Positions 16,804 to 25,790 of a stretch of DNA of 64,000 bases are shown in pieces (position 1 is the stretch's first letter; every line of letters starts with the position of its first letter). The stretch comes from JBFELU01 sp041572755. Lineage in GTDB: Bacteria; Actinomycetota; Acidimicrobiia; Spongiisociales; UBA11373. Under the pieces are notes generated by a model. The model was not told where the DNA came from and made no database searches. It worked only from the letters and a program-made list of their open reading frames with translations. Both the position numbers and the translations under genes were made by a program. The stretch is taken from the NCBI GenBank assembly GCA_041572755.1, contig JBFFRY010000010.1, forward strand, positions 1 through 64,000, read 5' to 3'.

Positions 16804-18093
16804 GTGACCACCAATCGCAAACTGCTCGATCGGCGGAGGCGCGTGTCGCCGTCGTGGATGATCTCCTACCACGAGGACCCGATCGCCATCGAGCGCGGCG
16901 AGGGGCGCCACGTGTGGGATGTCGAGGGAAACCGCTACCTGGACTTCTTCGGGGGGATCCTCACCACCATGGTCGGGTACGGGATTCCCGAGATCACCGA
17001 GGCGATCCAGCGGCAAGCCGCCAAGGTGGTCCACACCTCGACCCTGTACCTCAACGAACCGGCGATCGACCTGGCCGAAAAGGTCGCCGAGGTCTCGGGT
17101 ATCCCCGACGCCAGAGTCTTCTTCACGACATCGGGCACCGAGGCCACCGATGCGGCACTGCTGCTGGCCACCAGCTACCGCCGCTCCAACCAGGTGCTGG
17201 CGATGCGCAACTCCTATCACGGGCGTTCCTTCACTGCGGTGGCGGTGACGAGCCACCGCTCCTGGTCGCCCACGTCGTACACCGGGATCAACGTGAACTA
17301 CGTCCACGGCGCCTACCCGCTGCGCAGCCCGTTCCACGGCCTGGATCCCGACGCCTACGTCGAAGCGTCGCTGGAGGACCTGCGGCAGGTGATCGACATG
17401 ATGACGTCGGGCGACGTCGCCTGCCTGCTGGCCGAGCCGATCCAGGGTGTCGGCGGCTGCTCGCTGCCGCCCGACGGCCTGTACGGGGCGATGGAGAAGA
17501 TCCTCGACGACTACGGGATCCTCTTCATCTCCGATGAGGTGCAGACCGGGTGGGGGAGGACCGGCGAGAACTTCTGGGGCTACGAGGCGCACGGCGTGAC
17601 GCCCGACATCATGACGTTCGCCAAGGGTGTCGGGAACGGGGTGAGCATGGGTGGGGTGGTGGCCCGGGCCGAGATCATGGACTCGCTCGGGGCCAACTCC
17701 ATCTCGACGTTCGGTGGGAATCCACTGTCGGCGGCGGCCGCCGTCGCCACCCTCGACTACGTGCTGGAGCACGATCTGCAGGGCAACGCGTTGCGCATGG
17801 GGCGGCGGTTCCAAGAGGGCCTGGGGCCGGTGGTGGAAGCGGCCCCGTGGATCGCCGAGATGCGGGGCAAGGGCCTGATGCTGGCCCTGGAGACCACCCA
17901 GCCCGGATCCCTGGACCCGTCGCCGGAACGGACTGCCCGGCTCCACGAGGGCTGCAAGAAGGCCGGGCTGCTCACCGGCAAGGGCGGTCTCTACGGCAAC
18001 GTGCTGCGGATCACCCCGCCCCTCACGGTCACCGCCGCCGAGATCGACGAGGCGGTGGCGGTGATGAGCGAGGTGATCGAGGGGATCGAGTAG
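16804..18093 (+). CDS. class III aminotransferase, AGXT2-like
   Basis: 429-residue PLP enzyme. GGAGG at 16794-16798 fixes the GTG start at 16804. Features: VWDVEGNRYLDFFGGI, the TSGTEATDAALLLA glycine loop, LLAEPIQGVGG, ISDEVQTGWGRTGENFW and the PLP lysine in TFAKGVGNG. The N-terminal RRRRVSPSWMISYHEDP pattern is like AGXT2 and 3-aminoisobutyrate-pyruvate aminotransferases. The neighbouring methylmalonate-semialdehyde dehydrogenase supports beta-amino acid catabolism (pyrimidine or valine breakdown). Other omega-amine substrates are possible. Confidence 0.87.
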   Translation: MTTNRKLLDRRRRVSPSWMISYHEDPIAIERGEGRHVWDVEGNRYLDFFGGILTTMVGYGIPEITEAIQRQAAKVVHTSTLYLNEPAIDLAEKVAEVSGIPDARVFFTTSGTEATDAALLLATSYRRSNQVLAMRNSYHGRSFTAVAVTSHRSWSPTSYTGINVNYVHGAYPLRSPFHGLDPDAYVEASLEDLRQVIDMMTSGDVACLLAEPIQGVGGCSLPPDGLYGAMEKILDDYGILFISDEVQTGWGRTGENFWGYEAHGVTPDIMTFAKGVGNGVSMGGVVARAEIMDSLGANSISTFGGNPLSAAAAVATLDYVLEHDLQGNALRMGRRFQEGLGPVVEAAPWIAEMRGKGLMLALETTQPGSLDPSPERTARLHEGCKKAGLLTGKGGLYGNVLRITPPLTVTAAEIDEAVAVMSEVIEGIE

Positions 18094-18182
18094 CAGGGCA
18101 GCCCGGCCCGAGTTCCCCCTCCCCGGCCCGAGTACGATGCCGAAAACCTCTCGACCTGCGCAAAACGCGAGGAGGAACAGTC

Positions 18183-19697
18183 ATGGTGACGAGGCTCAAG
18201 CCGTTCATCGGCGGCGAGTGGCGGGAGTCCGCCACCGACACCTACATGCCGGTGACCAACAGCAGCACCGGGGAGGTGATGGCCGAGGCGCCCCAGTGCA
18301 CCATCGATGAGGTGAACGGCGCCGTCGAGGCGGCCGCGGCGGCCTTCCCGGCATGGCGGGACACCCCGGTGACCCAGCGGGTTCAGGTGATGTTCCGCCT
18401 CAAAGCGCTTCTCGAAGACCAGGTTCACGACCTGGCCGTGCTGCTCTCCACCGAGATGGGCAAGTCGTACTCCGAGGCCCGGGGTGACGTGCTGAAGGCG
18501 ATCGAGGTCGTCGAGCTGGCCTGTGCGGTACCGGTCACGATGATGGGCGACTCGCTCATGAACGTCTCCGACGGCTTCGACACCGTCACCTACCGGGAGC
18601 CCCTCGGGGTGTTCGCCGGGATCGCACCGTGGAACTTCCCGGCGATGATCCCCATGGGCTGGATGGCCCCTCTGGCGATCACCACCGGCAACACGTTCGT
18701 CCTCAAGGCGGCCAGCTTCGTGCCGCAGACCGCCATGCGGATCGCCGAGTTGTGGGAGGAGGCGGGGGTCCCGCCGGGGGTCCTCAACGTGGTGACCGCC
18801 TCCCGTCACGAGGCCGAGATCCTGCTGGAGCACCCCGATGTGAGGGGCGTCTCCTTCGTCGGCTCCGAGAAGGTCGGGCGCCACGTCTATGCCACTGCGG
18901 CTTCGCACGGCAAGCGGGTCCAGGCGCTCACCGAAGCCAAGAACCATGCCCTCATCATGCGGGATGCTCCGATCATCGCCACCGCCCAGCGGGTCATCAA
19001 CTCGGCCTTCGGCTGCGCCGGGGAGCGGTGCATGGCGCTGCCGGCGATCGCCGTGGAGGAGCAGATCGCCGACGATCTCGTCGAGGCGATCGTCGAGCTG
19101 TCCGACCAGCGCAAGATGGGCCCCGCCTGGGAGGAGAGCACCGAGTTGGGTCCGCTGGTCAACGAGGAGCACCTCAACTTCGTCAGCGATTGGGTGGAGC
19201 GTTCGATGGCCGAAGGTGCCGTCATGGCTCGCGACGGCCGCAAGCCGGACGTCCCCGGCTACGAGAACGGCTACTTCATGGGCCCGACGGTGTTCGACCA
19301 CGTCACGCCCGACATGCGCTGCGGCTGGGAGGAGGTCTTCGGTCCCGTCCTGTATGTGAAGCGGGTCAAGTCTTTCGAGGAGGGCATCGAGACGATCAAC
19401 AACAGCCGCTATGCCAACGGGGCGTCGATCTTCACCGAGAGCGGGCACTACGCCCGCGAGTTCGCCCGGCGGATCGATGCCGGCATGGTCGGCGTCAACG
19501 TGGGGATCCCGGTGCCGATCTCGGTGTTCCCCTTCTCGGGCCACAAGAACAGCTTCTTCGGCGACCTGCACGTCATGGGGCGCGACGGGGTGGCCTTCTT
19601 CACCGAGACCAAGGCGGTCACCTCCTACTGGTACAGCGAGGCCGACAAGGCCGGCGAGAAGGTGGGCACCTGGGAGGGAACCATCACCCGGACGTGA
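18183..19697 (+). CDS. mmsA: methylmalonate-semialdehyde dehydrogenase (CoA-acylating)
   Basis: 504-residue ALDH-superfamily enzyme converting methylmalonate or malonate semialdehyde with CoA and NAD to propionyl-CoA or acetyl-CoA plus CO2. MMSDH-specific marks: IAPWNFPAMIPMGWMAPLAI, EAKNHALIM in place of the usual general-base glutamate motif, the catalytic C283 in CAGERCMAL, and the C-terminal GHKNSFFGDLHVMGRDGVAF followed by TETKAVTSYW. GGAGG seven bases before the ATG supports the start. It follows the AGXT2-like aminotransferase, giving a two-step route that feeds propionyl-CoA carboxylase and the mutase elsewhere in the window. Its end overlaps the convergent DUF1638 gene by 14 bases. 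Confidence 0.93.
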   Translation: MVTRLKPFIGGEWRESATDTYMPVTNSSTGEVMAEAPQCTIDEVNGAVEAAAAAFPAWRDTPVTQRVQVMFRLKALLEDQVHDLAVLLSTEMGKSYSEARGDVLKAIEVVELACAVPVTMMGDSLMNVSDGFDTVTYREPLGVFAGIAPWNFPAMIPMGWMAPLAITTGNTFVLKAASFVPQTAMRIAELWEEAGVPPGVLNVVTASRHEAEILLEHPDVRGVSFVGSEKVGRHVYATAASHGKRVQALTEAKNHALIMRDAPIIATAQRVINSAFGCAGERCMALPAIAVEEQIADDLVEAIVELSDQRKMGPAWEESTELGPLVNEEHLNFVSDWVERSMAEGAVMARDGRKPDVPGYENGYFMGPTVFDHVTPDMRCGWEEVFGPVLYVKRVKSFEEGIETINNSRYANGASIFTESGHYAREFARRIDAGMVGVNVGIPVPISVFPFSGHKNSFFGDLHVMGRDGVAFFTETKAVTSYWYSEADKAGEKVGTWEGTITRT

Positions 19698-20370
19698 GGA
19701 ACATCTCCTGGGTGACGGTGGTCCCCGGGGGAACGACGAGGAGATCGGGGTCGTCGCCGTCGGCGGCGGCCCCGACGAGTTTCTCCAGGAGCGTCGGATC
19801 GCCGAGGTACTCGTCGTACGCCATGCCCCACCGGTCGCGGCAGAACTGCGCCACCGGTGCGGCCAACGCCCGCGACCGCTCCATCTCCTCCTCCGAGAAT
19901 GCGATGACTCGAAGCCTGCGATAGGAGCCGTAGACCTTGTCGATGAGACGCTCGGCCCGGGTCGTTCCGTACTCCTCCTCGTAGCGGTGGAAGGTGGTCA
20001 GGGGATCGTCCCCGCTCTCCAGCCAGCCCCGGGTGAGGTAGTAGGTTCCCGGTTCGGCGTAGAACTCCTCCTCGTAACGTTGCTGGGAACCCAGCATCAT
20101 CCCGATGCAGTCGTGGGTCCGGGGGAAGATCAGCGTGTGCGGTCCCGACTCCACGCCGACCACCCCGTTGCCGCACAGCCCGTAGCCGACCACGACCTGG
20201 GAGGGCGCCGGGAGCGCATCGAGATGCCGTTGCAGCGCCGGAGCCATCTCGACGGGCCGAGTGTGGAGGCCGTAGTCGAGGTAGGTCGCCTCGGTATCGT
20301 CGGGGAGGAGCGGCCCGAGGAGATCTCGGAGAACCCGACAGGAGAGCACGGCGGTGCTCGGCGCCGTCAT
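19684..20370 (-). CDS. DUF1638 family protein
   Basis: 228 residues with DUF1638 features: VLSCRVLRDLLGPLL, a YLDYGLHTRP segment, VVVGYGLCGNGVVG, FPRTHDCIGMMLGS and PGTYYLTRGWLESG. The conserved Cys and His residues (SC, LCGNG, HDCI) suggest a metal or corrinoid-related site, but the biochemical role is not established. DUF1638 genes typically sit beside corrinoid methyltransferases, as here. The ATG overlaps the stop of the corrinoid-protein gene (ATGA), so it is the last gene of a three-gene operon. Confidence 0.88.
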   Translation of the reverse strand: MTAPSTAVLSCRVLRDLLGPLLPDDTEATYLDYGLHTRPVEMAPALQRHLDALPAPSQVVVGYGLCGNGVVGVESGPHTLIFPRTHDCIGMMLGSQQRYEEEFYAEPGTYYLTRGWLESGDDPLTTFHRYEEEYGTTRAERLIDKVYGSYRRLRVIAFSEEEMERSRALAAPVAQFCRDRWGMAYDEYLGDPTLLEKLVGAAADGDDPDLLVVPPGTTVTQEMFLTSG

Positions 20371-20990
20371 TCGGCGGTGAGCCGGGCGGCCAGGTCGACG
20401 GCCTGCTTGGCGTTGTCGGCGTAGCCATCCGCTCCGAACCGCTCGCCTGCGCCGGGGGTGACGGCGGCGCCACCGACCATCACCGGTGGGGCCGGGTCGA
20501 GTTCCTTGAGCATTGCGATCGTCTCTTCCATGCGGGCCAGGGCTGTGGTGAGCAGGGCCCCGAGCCCGACCACGTCGGGAGCGTGGTCCCGAACCGCCTC
20601 GAGGAACCGTGCCGCCGGCACGTCGACGCCCAGGTCGATGACCCGGAACCCGGCTCCCTCGAGCATGGTGATCACCAGGTTCTTGCCGATGTCGTGGAGG
20701 TCGCCCTGCACGGTGCCGATCACCACCGTCCCGCTTCCGGGTCCGGCATCGGCGGCGAGCAGCGGCTTGAGGACCTCCATCGCCTGCTCCATGGCATCGG
20801 CGGCGATGAGCATCTCGGGGATGAAGTACTCGCCTCGATCGAAGCGCTCGCCGACCTCCCGCAGCCCGGCGGTGAGCGCCTCGTCGGTGATCAACTGGGG
20901 ATCGACACCGGCCGCCAGGGCATCCTCGACGAGCGCCACCGTTTGCTGCCCGTCACCGATGATGAGCGCTCGGCGAATCTCCTCCAGCAT
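20367..20990 (-). CDS. methyltransferase cognate corrinoid protein
   Basis: 207-residue B12-binding methyl carrier. Residues 1 to about 85 are the helical cap (GEYFIPEMLIAADAM) and about 88-207 the Rossmann-like cobalamin domain with the base-off signature D97-x-H99-x2-G102 in GDLHDIGKN; H99 should be the lower axial ligand. An in-frame TTG nine bases earlier is possible, but the ATG at 20990 (MLEEIRRALI) matches the family start. It lies between the UroD-type methyltransferase and DUF1638 genes. No reductive-activation ATPase is visible in the window. Confidence 0.92.
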   Translation of the reverse strand: MLEEIRRALIIGDGQQTVALVEDALAAGVDPQLITDEALTAGLREVGERFDRGEYFIPEMLIAADAMEQAMEVLKPLLAADAGPGSGTVVIGTVQGDLHDIGKNLVITMLEGAGFRVIDLGVDVPAARFLEAVRDHAPDVVGLGALLTTALARMEETIAMLKELDPAPPVMVGGAAVTPGAGERFGADGYADNAKQAVDLAARLTAE

Positions 20991-21000
20991 GAACGGCAAC

Positions 21001-22044
21001 TTAGCGTCGCCGATCCGCGGCTTCCACGAGCGCGTCGAGGTTCTCCACCGGTGTGTCGACCGGCACCTCGCATCCGGTCCCGAGGATGTAGCGGCCGCCC
21101 TCGGCTGCCGCCTCGAGCCGTTCGCCGGCGGCCGCAGCCACGTCGGCGGGCGTCCCGTACCGCATCGTGGTGACGGGATCGAGGTTGCCGATGAGGCACA
21201 CCCGCTCTCCGATTGCCCGCTTCGCCGTCTCGAGATCGACGAGGTGATCGACCGCGATGATGTCGGCTCCCGTGTCGGCCTGGAGCCCCAGGACCCGGGT
21301 GTTGTCGCCGCAGATGTGGAGGGCGGTGACGGCGCCGGCCTCCTTCCAGGCGGCGAACACCCGTTGATGGAGGGGCAGCACCCAGCGCTCGTACATCGCC
21401 GGCGAGATGACGCTGCTCGAAGCCAGCGAGTCGCCGCATTGCACGATGTCGGCCCCGGCCTCGATCTCGGCCATGCCGAACGCGATCAGGCTCTGAGTGG
21501 TGAGCTCCAGCATGTGGTCCAGCGCCGGACGTAGGTCGTCGTCGTGGCCGTGGTGGACGCGGGCCACCATCTTGAGGAACTCGTCGATCCCCACCAGGTA
21601 GGAGGCCAGGGCGAACGGCCCGGTTCCGGGGGCCCGGATGGCGACATTCGGCCCCAGCGCCTCGCGCAGCAGAGCGATCGCCTCCAGTACCACCGGCATC
21701 CGGCCGTCTCGCCGGGGATCCGGAGGCTCCAGGTCGAAGACCGCCTCGATCGAGGAGACCGCCGGCCGCTGCAGCGAAGCGATGTCGTCTTCGGGGATCA
21801 CGGTCCGGCACCCGAACCCCTCGGCGAGGTAGTAGTTGTCGCAGTCGGGGAAGACCACGTCGTAGCCGACTCGCTCGTAGGCCTCGATGTGGGCCCGGGC
21901 CATGGCGGTGCCGTCCCGGCAGTAGGTTCCCAGCGGCCTTCCCGACCAGCGAGCCGCCCAGTTGGCGACGTACGGACCGACCGGGACCCGGTCGGTGGGT
22001 CGGGCGGCGATGGCGTTGCGGACTCTCTCGATGGGTTTCACCAC
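21001..22044 (-). CDS. uroporphyrinogen decarboxylase-fold corrinoid methyltransferase
   Basis: 347-residue UroD/MtaA-CmuA family protein with zinc ligands H243-x-C245 (LHICGDN) and C325 (LGTGCEVP), typical of zinc-dependent methyltransferases acting with corrinoid proteins and absent from true heme-pathway UroD. Probable role: transfer of a methyl group between a donor (methoxyl, methylamine, halide or thioether), corrinoid and a second acceptor. Two consecutive GTG codons could start it. Only 10 bases separate its stop from the corrinoid-protein ATG. It is divergent from the MTHFR-like gene with a 26-base gap. Donor unknown. Confidence 0.87.
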   Translation of the reverse strand: MVKPIERVRNAIAARPTDRVPVGPYVANWAARWSGRPLGTYCRDGTAMARAHIEAYERVGYDVVFPDCDNYYLAEGFGCRTVIPEDDIASLQRPAVSSIEAVFDLEPPDPRRDGRMPVVLEAIALLREALGPNVAIRAPGTGPFALASYLVGIDEFLKMVARVHHGHDDDLRPALDHMLELTTQSLIAFGMAEIEAGADIVQCGDSLASSSVISPAMYERWVLPLHQRVFAAWKEAGAVTALHICGDNTRVLGLQADTGADIIAVDHLVDLETAKRAIGERVCLIGNLDPVTTMRYGTPADVAAAAGERLEAAAEGGRYILGTGCEVPVDTPVENLDALVEAADRRR

Positions 22045-22070
22045 CCGACACGCTATATGCTGCGCCGGCC

Positions 22071-22934
22071 ATGAGGCTGCGTCATCGCCGCACCCTTTCT
22101 TCCCATGAGCGCTCTGCGGTCGCCCGCCTGCTGGCCGATCCGCTCCTGGAGCTGATCCCGCTCCAAGGGGTCGCCCGTCAGATCGACCATCTTCCCGCCG
22201 GGGGCCTGATCTCGATCACCGCTTCCCCCGCCGCCGGTACCCCCGCCACGTTGGAACTCGCCGAAGAGCTGCAGCGACGCGGCCATCGCACCGTGCCTCA
22301 CCTGTCAGCCCGGATGATCCGGGATCGTGCCGAGCTGGAGGGGATCTTGGGGAGAATCGCCGATCTCGGGATCACCCGGGTCTTTGTGATCGGCGGTGAC
22401 GCCGATCCGACCGGGGAGTTCACCGATGCGCTCGGTTTGCTCGAGGCGATGGAGGAGATCGGTCATCCCTTCACCGAGATCGGTGTGGGCTGTTATCCGG
22501 ACGGGCATGCCGTGATCCCCGACGACGTGCTCTTGCGGGCCCTGCGCAACAAGAGCTGGATCGCCACGTCGATGACGAGCCAGGTGTGCTTCGCCCCGCG
22601 GACGATCGTGGATTGGCTGGTGGCCCGCCGTCGCGAGGGGATCAAGCTTCCGATCCGGATCGGCAGTCCCGGTGCCACCCACCTCGCCAAGCTGATGCGG
22701 ATCTCAGCCCGGATCGGAGTCGGACGGTCGCTGAGGTTCATCACCAAGAACACGTCGTTGGCCGGCCGGCTGGGCCGGCCTGGGGGGTATGCCCCCGACG
22801 CCCTGGTGGGCGACCTGGCAGAGGTGATCGTCGACCCGGTCTGCGGTGTCGACGGTTTCCACGTCTTCACCTTCAATCAGGTCGAGGAGACCGAGGCCTG
22901 GCGGGCCTCGTTCCTGGAGTACCTGAACGGTTGA
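22071..22934 (+). CDS. methylenetetrahydrofolate reductase-like protein
   Basis: 287-residue MTHFR-fold protein: GLISITASPAAGTPATLELAEEL, the THF-side VPHLSARMIRD stretch, ITRVFVIGGD, TEIGVGCYPDGHA and a C-terminal FHVFTFNQVEETEAW. These match the MetF-type TIM barrel, but conservation is weaker than in canonical MetF, so it may be a catabolic homologue running methyl-THF to methylene-THF. Divergent partner of the corrinoid operon, which favours a one-carbon catabolic role. No Shine-Dalgarno sequence is visible; a TATATG hexamer sits about 11 bases upstream. Confidence 0.8.
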   Translation: MRLRHRRTLSSHERSAVARLLADPLLELIPLQGVARQIDHLPAGGLISITASPAAGTPATLELAEELQRRGHRTVPHLSARMIRDRAELEGILGRIADLGITRVFVIGGDADPTGEFTDALGLLEAMEEIGHPFTEIGVGCYPDGHAVIPDDVLLRALRNKSWIATSMTSQVCFAPRTIVDWLVARRREGIKLPIRIGSPGATHLAKLMRISARIGVGRSLRFITKNTSLAGRLGRPGGYAPDALVGDLAEVIVDPVCGVDGFHVFTFNQVEETEAWRASFLEYLNG

Positions 22935-23019
22935 GGCGCTGCATCCGGCGCACCCCCGGATCGTGCCCTCGGCCGGCCGCCCTCGTGGGGAGAGCCCGGT
23001 CCGTAGGACGACCCTGATC

Positions 23020-23034
23020 CCTTCGTAACGGAGG
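23020..23034. terminator. small hairpin between convergent genes, weak terminator candidate
   Basis: CCTTCG-TAA-CGGAGG can form a six-pair stem (one G-T) in the 116-base gap between the convergent MTHFR-like and CPGS-like genes. There is no T-run on either side. Nothing else recognisable is in this gap. Confidence 0.2.
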
Positions 23035-23050
23035 TTGCGGACCGCTCGTC

Positions 23051-24391
23051 TCAGTCCAAGGCGTGCCCGGCGGCGAACTCGGTCAGCACCTCGGCCAGGT
23101 CGGGCTTGCCGATCTCCTCGAGGTCGTACGTGACCCGGGTGTGCGGCTTGGCGATCGTGGCGATGCGGCCCAGATCGATGGGGGTGCCGATCACCACGGC
23201 GTCGCAGTCCGTGGCGTTGATGGTGGCCTCGAGGTCCTTGATCTGCTCCTCGCCGTATCCCATGGCGGGGAGCACCGAGCCGATGTCGGGGTAGGTCTCG
23301 AAGGTCTCGTTCAGCGTGCCGACCAGGAAGGGCCGGGGGTCGACGATCTCGGCGGCGCCGTGGCGCCGGGCGGCCACCACCCCGGCGCCGATCCTCATCC
23401 CGCCGTGAGTGAGGGTGGGGCCGTCCTCCACCACCAGCACCCGCTTGCCTTCGACGATCGACGGGTCGGCGATGGTCAGCGCCGAGTTGGCCTCGATCAC
23501 CGTCGCCGTCGGGTTGACTGCGGCGATGTTGGCCTTGACGGCATCGATGCCCTCCCGGGGGGCGGAGTCCATCTTGTTGATCACCAGCACCTCGGCTCGG
23601 CGGAAGTTCACCTCGCCCGGGTAGTAGCCCAGTTCGTGGCCGGGCCGGTGTGGATCGACGACCACGATCTGCAGGTCGCTGCGGTAGAAGGGGAAGTCGT
23701 TGTTGCCGCCGTCCCAGACGATCACGTCACAGCCGTTCTGGTCCTGCTCGGCGGCCCGGACTATGGCCTCGTAGTCGACGCCGGCGTAGATCACGTTCCC
23801 CCGAGTGATGTGAGGCTCGTACTCCTCCATCTCCTCGATCGTGCAGTCGTGCTCCACCAGGTCTTCGAGGTCGGCGAATCGCTGCACCTTCTGTCGCGAC
23901 AGGTCCCCGTAGGGCATGGGGTGGCGGATCGCCACTACGGCGAGGCCCATCCCCATGAGGGTCTCGACGACCTTGCGTGAGGTCTGGCTCTTGCCGGCCC
24001 CGGTCCGCACCGCACACACCGACACCAGCGGCTTGCTGCTCTCGATCTGGGAGTCCTTGGGTCCGATCAACGTGAAAGCGGCTCCGGCGGCCTGCACGAT
24101 CGCCGACACCCCCATCACGTGGGCGTAGGAGACGTCGCTGTAGGAGAAGGCGCACTCGTCGACGTCGAGCTCGTCGATGAGCCGGGGGAGGTCCTCCTCA
24201 GCGTGGATCGGGATTCCGTTCGGGTACAGCGGGCCGGCCAATTCCGGCGGATAGGTCCGGTCTTCGATGCCGGGGATCTGTTCGGCCGTGAAGGCCACCA
24301 CCTCCGTCGACTCATCGGCGCGATAGCGAGTGTTGAAATTGTGGAAGTCGCGGCCGGCGGCCCCGATGATGATCACCTTGCGCCTTGTCAT
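23051..24391 (-). CDS. cyclic 2,3-diphosphoglycerate synthase-like P-loop protein
   Basis: 446 residues. The N-terminal Rossmann-like segment KVIIIGAAGRDFHNFN and the central P-loop (VCAVRTGAGKSQTSRKV, about 126-142) with AIRHPMPYGDL and VINKMD identify the family annotated as GTPase or cyclic-2,3-bisphosphoglycerate synthase-like in archaea and some bacteria. Expected chemistry is ATP/GTP-dependent activation of a phosphorylated substrate, but substrate identity in bacteria is not established. GAGGAG seven bases before the ATG at 24391 fixes the start against longer frames. It faces the MTHFR-like gene tail to tail. Confidence 0.8.
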   Translation of the reverse strand: MTRRKVIIIGAAGRDFHNFNTRYRADESTEVVAFTAEQIPGIEDRTYPPELAGPLYPNGIPIHAEEDLPRLIDELDVDECAFSYSDVSYAHVMGVSAIVQAAGAAFTLIGPKDSQIESSKPLVSVCAVRTGAGKSQTSRKVVETLMGMGLAVVAIRHPMPYGDLSRQKVQRFADLEDLVEHDCTIEEMEEYEPHITRGNVIYAGVDYEAIVRAAEQDQNGCDVIVWDGGNNDFPFYRSDLQIVVVDPHRPGHELGYYPGEVNFRRAEVLVINKMDSAPREGIDAVKANIAAVNPTATVIEANSALTIADPSIVEGKRVLVVEDGPTLTHGGMRIGAGVVAARRHGAAEIVDPRPFLVGTLNETFETYPDIGSVLPAMGYGEEQIKDLEATINATDCDAVVIGTPIDLGRIATIAKPHTRVTYDLEEIGKPDLAEVLTEFAAGHALD

Positions 24392-24549
24392 CCTTCGTCT
24401 CCTCATCGTCGGATGCTGTGGAGTCGCTCTGCCGCGTGCCCTCGGGTGCCCGGAAGCTCGACGTTGGAGTTGGATCTGGTCGTCGGGACCGGATCGGCGG
24501 TTTACGCTCGAGGGAACGGCCGCACATCGTGACACCCTAGGAGGCTTGC

Positions 24550-25764
24550 GTGCCCACCTCATTCCTTCATCCCTTCACCCCGCCCCGCAAGGACGAGTTC
24601 GTCACGATCGTCGGGGGCAAGGGCGCCGTCGTCTGGGACGATCGGGGCAAGGAGTACATCGACGGCATGGCGTCGCTGTGGTACATGAACATCGGCCACG
24701 GACGTGAAGAGATGGCAGAAGCCATTGCGGCGCAGGTAAGGGAACTCGCGGCGTATCACACGTTCGATCCCTACACGAACCCCCCCGCCGAGCAGGCCGC
24801 CGCCCGGATCGCGGCGCTGTCTCCATTCGAAGGTGCCCGCGTCTTCTTCGGCACGTCGGGATCAGAGGCCGTCGACACCGCCATGAAGATCGCCCGAATC
24901 GCCCAGCGCGAGGCGGGAAATCCTCACAAGACCATCGTGGTGAGCCGGGAGCGCGGCTACCACGGCACCAACTACGGGGGGACTTCGCTGCAGGGAATCC
25001 CGCCGAATCGGGAGGGATTCGGGCCTTTGGTGCCGGGTGTCGTCAACGTGGCGGCCGATGACGATGAGGCCATGAAGCGGGTCTTCGCCGAGCACGGTGA
25101 GGAGATCGCGGCGGTCATCACGGAACCGGTGCAAGGCGCCTCCGGGGTGTGGCCCCCGCCGCCCGGATACCTGTCGCATCTCCGCGATCTCTGCGACGAG
25201 TACGGCGCCTACCTGATCCATGACGAGGTGATCACCGGGTTCGGGCGCTTGGGCGAGTGGTTCGGAAGCCGCTTCTTCGGGGTCACCCCCGACATCATCA
25301 CGTTCGCCAAGGCGGTCACCTCCGGGTACGTGCCCCTCTCAGGGGTCATCGTCGGCCCCGGGGTCAGGGCGGCGCTGGAGGCAAACGAGGGATTCTTGCT
25401 GAGGACCGGCTACACCTACTCGGGGCACCCGGTGTCCTGCGCGGCGGCCCTCGAGGCGATGGACATCCAGGAACGGGAATCCCTGCCGGCCCGGGCCCCA
25501 CAGATCGGGGCCCAGCTCGAGCCCGGGCTGCGATCCCTGATGGATCAGGGACTCCTCAGCGACGTGCGGGGCGAGGGGGCGGTCTGGGCGGTTTCGGTTC
25601 CGGAAGGCATCGAGGCTGCGGCGGTGCGAGATCGGATGCTGGAAGGTGGCGTCATCGTTCGTCCCATTCCGCCGAACCACCTGGCGATGTGTCCCCCGCT
25701 GGTGACGAGCAGCGAGCAGGTCGAACGTATCGTCGAGTCGATGGGTGAAGCGCTGCGGGCCTGA
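24550..25764 (+). CDS. class III omega-aminotransferase
   Basis: 404-residue PLP enzyme starting at GTG with GGAGG five bases upstream. Motifs: VVWDDRGKEYIDGMASLWYM, FFGTSGSEAVDTAMKIAR, ITEPVQGASGVWPPP, LIHDEVITGFGRLGEWFG and the PLP lysine in TFAKAVTSGY. The pattern is that of omega-amino acid:pyruvate and putrescine-type aminotransferases. With a ureohydrolase two genes away, polyamine or guanidino-acid breakdown is plausible, but this is inference. The 158-base divergent gap upstream holds no recognised element. Confidence 0.87.
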   Translation: MPTSFLHPFTPPRKDEFVTIVGGKGAVVWDDRGKEYIDGMASLWYMNIGHGREEMAEAIAAQVRELAAYHTFDPYTNPPAEQAAARIAALSPFEGARVFFGTSGSEAVDTAMKIARIAQREAGNPHKTIVVSRERGYHGTNYGGTSLQGIPPNREGFGPLVPGVVNVAADDDEAMKRVFAEHGEEIAAVITEPVQGASGVWPPPPGYLSHLRDLCDEYGAYLIHDEVITGFGRLGEWFGSRFFGVTPDIITFAKAVTSGYVPLSGVIVGPGVRAALEANEGFLLRTGYTYSGHPVSCAAALEAMDIQERESLPARAPQIGAQLEPGLRSLMDQGLLSDVRGEGAVWAVSVPEGIEAAAVRDRMLEGGVIVRPIPPNHLAMCPPLVTSSEQVERIVESMGEALRA

Positions 25765-25790
25765 GACCCGAGGGCGAGGGAGGTTCGGAG

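Noticed and set aside
21001..22044. Heme-pathway uroporphyrinogen decarboxylase (hemE)
   Set aside because: H-x-C...C zinc ligands and adjacency to a corrinoid protein and DUF1638 identify a corrinoid methyltransferase rather than HemE.
22935..23050. Possible small RNA gene or strong terminator between convergent genes
   Set aside because: Only a six-pair hairpin without a T-run was found, and no recognisable RNA fold.
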